In this document: positions 1 to 10,042 of the stretch, one piece after another | Layout: each line of letters starts with the position of its first letter | Position numbering within the stretch: the first letter of the stretch is position 1 | DNA from: Gadus chalcogrammus | Lineage: Eukaryota > Chordata > Actinopteri > Gadiformes > Gadidae | Reading direction: 5' to 3' | DNA: 64,000 nt | NCBI RefSeq assembly: GCF_026213295.1 | Contig: NC_079415.1 | Location: 20,923,847-20,987,846 of the forward strand | The notes under the pieces: generated by a model | The model's database searches: none | Told to the model about the DNA's origin: nothing | What the model saw: the letters and a program-made list of their open reading frames with translations, nothing else | Program-made: the position numbers and the translations under genes

Positions 1-983
1 CATTCATGATCGGAAGAACGCGTATCGACCACCGTTACTGTAAAATATGCACGTATGTCCATTTAAACTGGATTTTGGTAAAATGTGAACTATACCATCA
101 CACTGGCAATATTACGACTACATTTAAAGACGACGTACCAAGTATGACAACGCTACGTTCAATTGCTTTGAAATTAGGGTGTTTTTTTCATTTCCTGAAA
201 AGTAACCGTTTTGGATGTACGCGAGTTTCATCGGACAGCGACGATATATATATTGGAGGGGAATCACTGTCCTACTTGCTGTCGAAGCACTTTATCCAAC
301 AAGCAATCCGTCTCTGCAACATGGCCAAAGTGTTTGGGAGTTCACTCTTTGATATGGTTGTCTGTACTAAAAGCCGACGGCTCCTTTAAATGCGTCTGCA
401 AAATTGAATTGTACGTCATGAGCGACTTGAGCGACCAAAGCGAACAGAAATATTCGCAGCGAAGCTTCTGGTGTGGACGTACGGTACGGTGTCGTCTAAG
501 GTAACAATTTGCATCTACTTTGGTTGGGTAAATTTCAATTCAATATTTTGAGTAAAGACTACCTACATTGAAAAGCTATGAAATACCAAAAGAAATTAGG
601 TAAAGTTTACCTAAGATTATTCAATACAATTTACTCAAAATAATTTAGTAATATTAACAAAAGATTGTTAGCCATTATTAATCTACTTTATCATTAGTAA
701 TAATTAGCTAATATGACTAATTAACTATTACCTATTCAGGGAAGGTTAGATTTACTTGAAGTTATTTTCAGACACAGCAGACACAGTATTGATGAAATCA
801 ACTTGTTTATTGATGAAATCAACCAAATGATCAAAAGTATATTGAAGAATATTCAAGAGAATCACAAAACATATTCAAACAATAATATATATGCGTATAT
901 ATTTTTTATCAAACTCAGTTTTTTTTTTCGAACTCAGTAAACCCGTTAGCTAAAAAAAAAAGATATATAAATACAACTCAGTG

Positions 984-984
<1 letters not shown>
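1..984. other. No supported gene; AT-rich flank
   Basis: I see no convincing coding sequence here. Open frames near 6-504 have no recognisable motif. The stretch around 420-495 (gcgaccaaagcgaacag, then gtgtggacgtacggta) resembles one end of a fish MITE whose termini read like GTCCACACC, but the other end is not in the window. The rest to 960 is AT-rich and featureless. Confidence 0.3.
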
Positions 985-1038
<54 letters not shown>

Positions 1039-1052
1039 TGTGTGTGTGTGTG
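985..1052. repeat. (GT)n microsatellite
   Basis: Nearly pure GT dinucleotide run with a few interruptions (gtgaatgtg) near the right end. Confidence 0.95.
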
Positions 1053-1092
1053 CGCAGCCAGGTCATTTCAAACAGGTTTCTGAACAACCGTA

Positions 1093-1190
1093 CATTAGAT
1101 TAGATTAGATTAGATTAGATTAGGCTTTATTGATCCTTTTGGGAAAACGCCCTCGAGGAAATTGATTGTCCTAACAGAACATTTAAACCT
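1093..1190 (-). repeat. Non-LTR retrotransposon 3' tail fragment
   Basis: A pentamer array (attag)n at 1093-1123 is followed by ggctttattgatcc and a short conserved stretch ending near aggaaattga. On the minus strand this reads GGATCAATAAAGCC followed by tandem short repeats, the usual look of a fish LINE or SINE 3' end. A similar arrangement with a GATA array occurs at 20460-20530. The exact family is not certain. It lies just downstream of the SAMD3-like stop codon. Confidence 0.5.
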
Positions 1191-1206
1191 AGGGTGTCCA
1201 ACAAAG

Positions 1207-4200
1207 TCATTCCAGTAGCTTAATTTTGAGGCTGTGGACTTTCTTGGGCAGCTTTGCCCCATCAAGCTCCAGAAAAAGTTTTTGGAATCCCTCAAAGGTG
1301 TTCCTCAGAGTCTTGGGATACTCCAGGTTGAGGGCATAAATCAACCCCATCAAAAGCATACAAGCCCGGCTGCGGTTCCCACACCTGGTCAGGACTTTGT
1401 TGCCCTCAATCACAATGGACACTTGATCCTCCTCACTCGTGGGCTCATGGGTAACAATCACCTTCATGGTCCATGTGTCCCTCACATTGGTCCTCCATCT
1501 AAAAAATTAATTTGCATATTTAGTGTATTAACAATATGCTATTCATATACATTTAAGTTCTTAGTCAAATGTAGTACATTGTTATTTTAAACATTGGCAT
1601 TGGCCCAAATTTCACAAATGGTGCATCCCCATTTCCCATAATGCAATAGAGACGAGTGGTGAGAAGAAGGGATGAGGAGGAGAATATAAGAGCAGAGGAG
1701 AGGAGGACAGGAGATGAGGAGAATAGAAGTTGAGACGAAATGAGAACAGGAGATGAGAAGAGGACAGCAGATGTGGAGTGGAGAACTTTAATTTCTAAAT
1801 TTTCAATCATCCATTTACAAAACTATCTACAAAGCACAGACATGTGAAGGCACCCTCAAACATTCAACAGATCACATGTTGATGTTCTTTAACACAGCAC
1901 AACACATCACCACAAGCCGTGCATGAACCGATCCATATCCTGGCATGAGATGAGAGGATGTGTAACCATGTGAATACTACGGTGGCCCTGAAGTGCAAAA
2001 CACAGCAGCAATTCAAGCAACACACCAGCATTTCATCACAACGGAAAGGGTAGGTACACATTGGTCCACTGACATTGGTCCACTGTCTGTCATTTACAAT
2101 GCTTAATACAACGTCGGCAACGGCAGTTTCTTCATTTGCAGTGAATTAATAACTTTCCGTCCATTTTCTTTGACACTGCAACTAGCCTAGCCTACTCTGC
2201 AACACTTGTAGCCTACCGTTCCCCTTCACTGCAAATTAAGAAACTGCCATAGCCGACGTTGTATTAAGCATTGTAAATGACCAACAGTGCACCCAATCAG
2301 GATGAGGGTGTGTTGTGTGAATTGCTGTTGTGTTTTGCACTCCAGGGCCACCGTAGAATACCCTGTGTTGATCAATAATTTAATAACATACCTGGTCCAG
2401 GAAGAGCTGTTCTTGCTGTTCTCCAAAGTATTCCATGAGGCAGCAGACAACGGCATCCCTCTTTTTGTCAATGCTCTGGGACTGAAAGGAGATGCATCTT
2501 AGTGAGAGGACTTATAGTTGTCAGATGTCAGTCAGATGAGGAGAGGAGGACAAGGGAGGAGAAGGATAGGAGATGAGGAAATGAGAAGAGGGGAATATGA
2601 GAGGACATGAGAATAGGAGATGAGGACAGGAGGAGAAGAGGAGAAGAAGAGAGGAATAGAAAATGAGTTGAGAGGAGGATGATAGATGAGGAAAGAAGAG
2701 GAGATGAGGGGCATAGGAGATTAGATGAAATGAGAAGAGACAGAGAACATGAGAGGAGGAGAAGAGGAAGTTAGGAGGAGAATAGAAGATTAGAGGATGG
2801 AAGGACAGGAGAGGATGTGAGGTGAATGTAAGAGATGAGAAGATGATGTCTGTAAACAATTGTTGGAAAATGTCTTGTGGCATTGTGGCAAAGTAGAGGT
2901 TCTAACCAAATTCATGTAGACATGAAAAAAAATAAAAAAAAATGGTTTTACTGACTTCAGTTAGAATGTATGCAAACTTCTGACTTTTTGCAGAAAAACA
3001 GCTGTTTTTCTGCAAAAAAGTAGTAGTAAAAAGTGAAACAAAAATATACCTCATTTACAGTGTCCAGGAGAGGACGCATCCTGGAACCAACAGCTCCTCC
3101 TTTGGCACGCATCAGCTGCAGAAGACGTGGTGTGTACCCATCCAGTTTCCTCATGAACGTCTCCTCCAAGGAAATTGTCGTTATACGACGGAACTCTTCT
3201 TTGATCTAGGAAACGATATATACACTTCCAACATCAATTCTCAAAGTTTCAGTCGACAAATGACAGTTCTTGGTGGAACATAAAATATTTTTACTTGCTT
3301 GAGCCGCACTGAATAATGCAGGCCACCTTTCTTTGAAGGCACCAACACTTGGGCTGAGGCCACCACCTCTACTCTTCGAGTAGAAAAGGTTTTCGACATT
3401 TTTTCCGCGATAATCTTTTCGTTATTCTTTTTTTTTAATTCATTGATTAACTCAAGCCTGTCCTTCTCCAAACTGTTGTCATTTTCTCCAACAGGATGTG
3501 ACGGGAGATAATTAATCTCTGCTCTCTTCGGCTTTTTCACGTTTTTGGATGGGGTTGCATCGGCCGGCATTTTCCTCTTTAATGTGTTCACCTCTATTTC
3601 CGGATAGGCATATTTTCGCGATTTCAGCTTGGCACAGTAATTGTGCATCTTGTTTTTGATGCGCATCTGCCAGCCATACATCCCTGCAAAGGACCCTGGC
3701 TCCTTCAGGCATGGAAACTTCTGAACAAGGGCTTCAGCAACTGAGGATACTTGCAGACTGGAGGGGTAGGCTGTGTAAGAGAAGATTACTTTGGAAAGGT
3801 CATACATTATTGCAGAATTAACGCTTGGATCTCTGAAGTATGTTCCAGAGGAATGATATATTTTGTTTGCCTCTGCAAGGATTATTTCAATGTCTCGGGA
3901 AAACTGTGGAATTTGAAATGGCACTGGCCATGGATTACAGCGGCATGATTCAGGGAGAGTAATGTCTTGTGAGCTGGACGATGCACAGTCATCCACTTGA
4001 GGGGATGCTTCATCATCTGCAGGGCTGTTGTCCACTTCACTTAGTGTAGAGGACAGTCCTGACTCATCTATTGGATGCAAGTCAAGGTTAATCAAAGGCT
4101 CTGTTCTTATTATCTTCACAGTGGCCTTGTCATGCAGTTCGGCAGTTGAGGTAAGACTGAAAAATTGATTCCCAAAATCGATATCTTGGTATAATAATCT

Positions 4201-4338
4201 AAATTCCTCGTGTACATTGAGTGTGCTACAGACTATGGAAATAAGTTCTTCCACTCTATTGGGAATTCCTGATGGAAGCGTCAACTTTCGAATATCATGT
4301 TCTTCTATGATGACTCGTAACTGCACTGCCATTGTCAT
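1207..4338 (-). CDS. SAMD3-like transposon companion gene (spliced)
   Basis: I recognise this as the fish 'sterile alpha motif domain-containing protein 3-like' family, which commonly accompanies large DNA transposons; its biochemical role is unknown. The exons I can place are 4338-3295 (348 codons from MTMAVQLRV, with a PB1-like N-terminal region), 3205-3050 (52 codons, IKEEFRR...LLDTVNE), 2481-2392 (30 codons, SQSIDKKRDAVV...) and 1495-1207 (ending LKIKLLE then stop). The first three are phase 0 with consensus sites, for example CAG|GTATGTT and ctcctttcag. The start is supported by a 5' acceptor, ctctttccctctgcag, just upstream near 4355-4370. The last exon opens in a different phase, so one small exon is either missing from my model or eroded. 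Introns carry purine-rich repeats and a foldback. Its partner is the transposase immediately upstream (4732-8335). Confidence 0.7.
1665..1795. repeat. Purine-rich GA/AGG low-complexity repeat
   Basis: Degenerate units like gaggagaatagaa and gatgagaagagg with almost no pyrimidines. It lies in an intron of the SAMD3-like gene and produces serine-rich false reading frames on the other strand. It is closely related in sequence to the 2535-2840 block. Confidence 0.8.
1975..2358. repeat. Imperfect foldback (inverted repeat)
   Basis: The arm 1975-2147 is the imperfect reverse complement of 2226-2358. The best-matching inner part is about 56 bp (gtcatttacaatgcttaat against its complement near 2262-2282). 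An outer part shares ggtggccctg and tgcaaaacaca. The loop is about 80 bases. It sits in an intron of the SAMD3-like gene. It could be a decayed MITE or an inverted duplication; no TSD was identified. Confidence 0.65.
2535..2840. repeat. Purine-rich GA/AGG low-complexity repeat
   Basis: About 300 bases of degenerate gatgagga/agaggag units within the intron between exons 3205-3050 and 2481-2392. Serine/proline-rich open frames opposite it are artefacts of composition. Confidence 0.8.
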
Positions 4339-4731
4339 TTGAGTACGTTGTCCTCAGCTGCAGAGGGAAAGAGAAGACATTTAGAGTTTTTTAAAACTTG
4401 ATGAGAAACTTTACACAATGACCCTTGTGCAGGGCGAACTCAATTCGCCAGAAGAATGGTCGGGGCTACCCAGACTACCACAAAGGGCCATCCACATCAA
4501 GATCTACATTATAAAAAAATTAAGTTCTAAAATTGTTATAACTCAAGTGAGTCCACAGACTCCACACCACAGCTGTAAAGCTGAGTTAGCTACTTTTTAT
4601 AGTTATACTTGGTGTGGGCAGTCCTTTAGACTTTGTGCCTTGTTAAGCAAAAAGGTTTTGTTCTTTTCACATGCAGTGCTTGACACATGATTGATATGGC
4701 ATGATAACAGAATAATTAAACTGAAGTGTAC

Positions 4732-7700
4732 CTACTCTGATGTGCAAATGAAGTGTTTAAGGGACACCATTCGACCATGTGCTGTATTATACGCAGCCAA
4801 GGGGTATGAATCTTTCATTTCTGAATGCTGAAGGACCTCAAGCTCTCCTGTTGGCTCCACTTTGAAGCTCCTAAGGTGCTCATGGTACCAACCACTCAGT
4901 AACTTCAGAACAAAGACAGGGCTTTCATGCACAATGATTATTTGAAGTATTTCTCCAAAGTCAGGCAATCCTCCTGTTGATCCAAAGGGCAACAACATTC
5001 CAACACTATAGTCCGTGCCTGAAATGTTAACCTTGTTGGTCATGTTTACAACCACTTCCCCAGGGAACTTCCTTGCAAATGACTCCTTAATGCTGTCTTT
5101 TAGAACGTCGACTGCCACTTGAGTCATTCTGGACACTGATAGTGTTGGCCTTTGAATGTTAGCATCATGGAGGTGATATGCAATCATTGATTGGTGTTTT
5201 CTTGCCTTTGTCATGAGAATGTTTCTGAAAGACCCGGTCTGCCTCACAATCCTTTTAAAGAATCTGTGTTTGGCTTCAAAACGCATTGTCCAGAGAGCCA
5301 CAAGCGGTCCAAAAGCAGTTGTAAGCCATGGATAATGTTCAAGGAAGTGGTGTTTCGGTTTCAGTTTCTCATCGGGGAAGACATTTAAAAGCCTGTAACG
5401 GTGTTCACTGATCTTGCTGTCCATATATCCTAGTGTCTCATCTGTGTGGACAGGAGCCATGACAAGCTCGACAACATCTTTCAGGGTCATCAAAACCTCC
5501 CACGCTGGGTCATCTTCTGGTACTTTGTCACCTATCAAAAAAGGAAGGATCCTCAACAAGCACCAATTTTCATGTGCGTTGCCTCCTCCATTACTTCGTG
5601 CTCCTGGATCTGCGAATATTCTCCAATGCAAAAGCGACAGACGTGTGAGGCAGAAAAACTTTCAACAAACCCACCTATAGAGTGAGCGCCAAGATTGTCT
5701 GCGACTACAGCAAATACAGTACCCTTGACCACTTTACCCAGACTTGGTATAAAAATACCATTATCTTCAAAGGATTTCAAATCTTGAAGCAGTGGCTCCA
5801 ACACCTTTGGGTATCCATATTGCTTGACATCATCTGCCTTACAAAGAATGGCTAGGTAAATATAAGTTAGTGTAGATCGCAAGGTAGCAGGGATGTCTGC
5901 GAACACCCAGTACACAGCCGTGACTTTATGCTTCTTGCGGGATGTTCCCAGTGGGTTGCATACTTCAAAGTCATCTATGTAAAGAATGAGTGGGAGTGTA
6001 AGTTCATCTCCACATAAAAAGTCGTTTTCTCTTAGAAAGAATCCGTCTCGCAATGATTTGTATCCAGAGGAAACATCAGATGGCCTTCTGTTCTGCAAGA
6101 TTATGTCTTGAATGTGTCTGTTGTTCGCAATTTGAGACAATAAAGGGAGAATTGGAACATACTGGTACGTTTTTTTCTTGTCACTATCAAGTATGTACTC
6201 AACTGGCTCAGTCATTGAGAGATGCTCCTGCATAAATTGCTGTCTCCTGTAGTGAGTGCTTAAAGGCCCATCCACCCCTAAAGAAGCACTGAAAGTGTTT
6301 AGCTGGCAAAGATCTTTAACCAGTTCTGAAATCAGTGAATCTTCAAGAGTACAGCTATGCTTCCTCAAAGTGCTCAGTATGATATCTTTAATGACTGGGC
6401 CAGATGCAGATGATGAAAGGAAATTAAGTTCTTACATTTACATTTACATTTAGGGCATTTAGCAGACGCTTTTATCCAAAGCGACTTACAATAAGTACAT
6501 TTGTCATAAGAAGTGCATCAATATATCGCTGTCGGTACAGAAAGGATGTTCATAGAACCAAGTGCAAGTACCACAATCGCTAGGCTAATCAATTCCCCGT
6601 ATTACAGACATGATAGCAGCTGCTGCAGTTGCTACACAGTTAAGTGCTACGATACAATACAATACAATACTATTAAGTGCTACAATACAATACAATACAA
6701 TACACTACAATACAGTGTACAATGGTGGTCAGAAGAGGTAAGGTGGCTATGCAGAGTCGAGGTGAACTCTGAACAGGTGAGTCTTGAGTCCTTTTCGGAA
6801 GATAGTGAGCGACTCTGCGGTCCTGAGAGCGGCGGGGAGCTCGTTCCACCACTGAGGCTCCAAAACCGAGAAAAGTTGTGACTTTGTTGATCGACCTTTG
6901 CTAGCTCTTAGCGATGGTGGTTCCAGTCGTCCAGCTGAGGTAGTCGAGCGGAGGGATCGAGCAGGGGTGTGTGGCTTTAGCAATGCTTGGAGGTAGGCAG
7001 GGGCAGTTCCATCGACTGCCTTGTATGCCAGTACCATCGTCTTAAATTTGATGCGAGCTACTACAGGGAGCCAGTGGAGGTCCCGAAAGAGGGGAGTCAC
7101 ATGGGAGAACTTCGGTAGGTTGAACACGAGGCGCGCTGTCGCATTCTGGATGCGCTGCAAAGGATTAATCGCAGAGGCAGGAAGTCCAGCCAGGAGTGAG
7201 TTGCAGTAGTCGAGGCGGGAGATGACCAGTGATTGGACTAGAAGCTGAGCTGCTTCCCTTGTGAGGAAGGGCCGGATTCTGTGGATGTTGTAAAGTGCAA
7301 ATCTGCAGGATCGGGCGACTGCAGTGATGTTTGCAGTGCAGCATAACTGGTTGTCAAATACCACACCGAGGTTTCTGGCAGTTGGAGAGGGAGATACAGT
7401 AATGTTCTCGACGGTGACCAGTAAGTCCATGTGTGGGCAGTCTTTCCCTGGGATTAGGAGAAGCTCGGTTTTGTTGAGGTTAAACCTCAAGTGATGGGCA
7501 GTTGTCCAGGTGCTGACATCTGCCAGACATTCCGATATGCGTGTTGCAATCAGGGTTTTCTCAGATGAGGGGAAAGAGAGAAATAACTGAGTGTCGTCAG
7601 CATAGCAGTGATAGGAAAAGCCGTGTGATGTAATTACCGAGCCTAGAGACCTGGTATAGAGGGAGAACAGAAGAGGCCCCAGTACAGAGCCTTGAGGGAC

Positions 7701-8335
7701 ACCAGTTTCGAGCGTGCAAGGTTTGGACAAGTTCTTCTACTAGTTCATCTATGCATGCATTGGACACATTGAAAATGCATTGCAATTTAAGGAGGAGTAA
7801 ACCCAGTCTCTTGATAAGAGTTTTGTTCAAGTCCAAATCCTCTTCAAGGACAGAGTCACAATAGGTTTCGCTTTCATTAAGGTCGCCTTCTTCGTCTGTT
7901 GGACTTTGGCATTCATGAAAAACAGAAGTTTTAAAATCTTGCACTGAATGTGAATTATGTTTCCTGCTCTTATGACTGTGGAATGTTGAGTATATATTTG
8001 TCTTGTACTCACAACCTTTGAAAACACAAGTCACAGTTTCAAACTTTTTAAGATGGCAACCCAGGTGCTCAAAATAAAGTCTCGGTGTCGAAAAAGCATG
8101 AATTGCATACCAGGCACGTGAAGGAAAGGAGCTGGCCTGGTTTGGTTGCCTGTGGGTGATATCTGGACAAATGTGTCCGTAAAGCACCCCATGTCCTAAA
8201 GGTGCAAGGGCAATCATGATGAAGACACTTTATGGACTGGTTTCGCCCAAAATGCCCGTGTTGCAATCTATAGTGCTTCAATAGATCCAATCGTCTTGAT
8301 ATGGTGAAGTCACATACTTTGCACAGCCAGTTCAT
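4732..8335 (-). pseudogene. C2H2/Tnp2-like (CACTA/EnSpm-type) transposase, broken
   Basis: Reading from 8335 downward, the frame starts with C2H2-type fingers (CKVCDF...HYRLQH; CPCTFRTWGALRTHLSRYH), then a one-base frameshift near 8075 before FEHLGCHLKKF. It continues to 7729, is interrupted by an L2 LINE (6434-7728), and resumes at 6433. With the L2 and one TSD copy removed, the frame reads ...VEELNFLSSSASG... without a break. The catalytic-like core includes LPLILYIDDFEVCNPLG and VVADNLGAHSIGGF, which match the animal Tnp2-like fold, with candidate catalytic Asp residues in DDFE and ADN. At about 5600 the frame jumps from ...YSQIQEHEV to GGNAHENWCLL in another frame. From memory of the family, roughly 100-200 residues (a PPDVLHDLFEG-like region) are missing, so an internal deletion is likely. 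The C-terminal part (5600-4732, KHHFLEHYPW, RFEAKHRFFKR) is open. No CACTA ends were found, so the superfamily assignment is inferred from the protein only. Confidence 0.65.
6434..7728 (-). mobile_element. L2-type LINE, 5' truncated
   Basis: One open frame (7728-6747) starts inside the reverse transcriptase palm: [17 protein letters not shown], then [13 protein letters not shown] (the YADD catalytic motif), then the CR1/L2-style tail [17 protein letters not shown] and LRDLHWLPV. The 3' UTR ends near 6434 with tandem TTTACA-like units next to gcagacgcttttatccaaag, a very common fish L2/SINE tail. It is flanked by a perfect 8-bp TSD, AAGTTCTT, at 6426-6433 and 7729-7736. It interrupts the Tnp2-like transposase. 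Confidence 0.9.
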
Positions 8336-8497
8336 TTGCTCCTCTTGCGCAAGTTAGGTCTTCGGTTCTTTTATTTTCTTCTTGCAGACGTGTCCAACAC
8401 CTCCAATGTACAGGACAAAAAAGCAATGATTGTTATAATTCCAAAATTTAGACTTTAATAAACACAAGATGATCAGAAACAAGGGGACATTAATCCT

Positions 8498-8498
<1 letters not shown>

Positions 8499-8570
<72 letters not shown>
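8499..8570. repeat. (CA)n microsatellite
   Basis: Pure CA dinucleotide run of about 70 bases. Confidence 0.97.
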
Positions 8571-8572
<2 letters not shown>

Positions 8573-8639
8573 TCCTGTGCAGGCTACAGCTGTGGTAAAT
8601 AACATGTTTATATATTCGAAATGATAATTTAACCCCATC

Positions 8640-9648
8640 ACATTAATAAGATGTTAATGTGCCTGACTCCTCCGCCGCCGGAGGAGTCTGCATACGGAAC
8701 AATGGAGCGTCGGAGAAATGACATGGACCCAAAGTGAACTGAGAGCCGTCTACTGAAAATATCTTTCTCGAATGCTGCTGCGGCCGCCTGAGTTTGTTAA
8801 TGCTAGTGACGTAAAGAGGTAAACCGGTGACTATTACCACTAGTTGAAATCGGCACAGCGCTGCCTATCGTACCGGGGTAAGAAATGCTTCGGCCAATGA
8901 ATCGATTTTCTCACCGCCATGTTTGATTGATGAGCATAGTCGAACTATGGCCTTAATCGGATTAAGTTGTGCATGAAAATCAGTGGCGGGCCGTCAGGGC
9001 CAGCAAAGCCTTCTCTGCTGGCCTAGACACTTTCAGAACAATACATTATTTTTATTTTTATAAAATATATAATTTATACCTTTTAATATATATTTTTTCA
9101 TTCATTCGATCTATTTTAATAAGTTTGTTCACATAAGTCTAAATACGTATTTATTTGTTTTTCCTTCAGTTGCGTTGCCTCCAGTGCGATAATATATATA
9201 TTAGAGCCCTTATCCAATCAGATTATTTCCCTGCGCTGTCTCCGGGTAAAAAATTATCTAGCTGAGGCCCTCAGAGAGAATGAGAGAATCCCCTCGCTTT
9301 TGACGCTAATGGGGACTATGTTGTTGATTGACATGTTCTTCAACCAATCAGATTTCGAGTATTAGTCTAGTCGTAATTTCTTGAACCCAGAAATGTTGAG
9401 TACCCTAAAGTTTTATTCCAGAAATGTCATCTATAGGCCAAATGGATGGAATTGAACTTGGTTGCTAAAAGTTGCACTTCGGGCAATTTGCATAATTAGC
9501 ATTATAAGCTAATTAAGGCGAGACACCAAAGGTGAATAGGATAAAAAAAAAAAATAACAGATATCACCATGAAACTTTCTTAGTTGATTACTTATGTTAA
9601 GATGAGAAAAAAATGTATTGCATGTTTTTGGTATTTTAATTTTTTAAT
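8640..9648. other. No gene recognised
   Basis: It holds a short GC-rich hairpin (ctcctccg/cggaggag, about 8672-8691) and then AT-rich sequence. The phrase agtggcgggccgtcagggcc near 8982 looks like one end of a hAT-type element, but I could not find the partner end. Confidence 0.3.
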
Positions 9649-9649
9649 A

Positions 9650-9917
9650 TGCAAATTAGGCCTTATCTCGTAAAATCTCATACAAAGATGCAAAATAACT
9701 ATATACAGCATGCACATACACACAAACCAAAAATAATTATATACAGCAAAATACAGAACTTTATACAGCATGCACACAGACAAACACACAATAACTATAT
9801 ACAAGCATTATACAGCAAAATAAACTATATATTACACAGCATGCTTACAGGACACACACAATAACTATATACAAGAACAGCATGCACACATACAGACGCT
9901 GTAAAATAACTATATGT

Positions 9918-9919
<2 letters not shown>
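9650..9919. repeat. Degenerate tandem repeat, AC-rich
   Basis: At least four imperfect units of about 50-70 bases share acagcatgcacaca and ataactatataca. The array runs straight into the adjacent (CA)n tract, suggesting expansion from it. Confidence 0.7.

Positions 9920-10013
<94 letters not shown>
9920..10013. repeat. (CA)n microsatellite
   Basis: Pure CA run of about 94 bases, directly downstream of the PIN/CXC gene's stop codon on the minus strand. Confidence 0.97.
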
Positions 10014-10016
<3 letters not shown>

Positions 10017-10042
10017 TTACAACAAGAACCACACAATCCCAC

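Noticed and set aside
2521..2883. Serine/proline-rich frames opposite the purine-rich repeats
   Set aside because: Composition artefacts; they lie within introns of the SAMD3-like gene.
8354..8641. Val/Cys-repeat reading frames in GT/CA tracts (also at 9.8-10.0, 55.6-56.1 and 62.0-62.4 kb)
   Set aside because: They are translations of dinucleotide microsatellites with no domain.
1207..8900. CACTA terminal sequences for the Tnp2-like transposon
   Set aside because: I looked for CACTA on the left and TAGTG on the right and found no convincing pair, so boundaries are not claimed.
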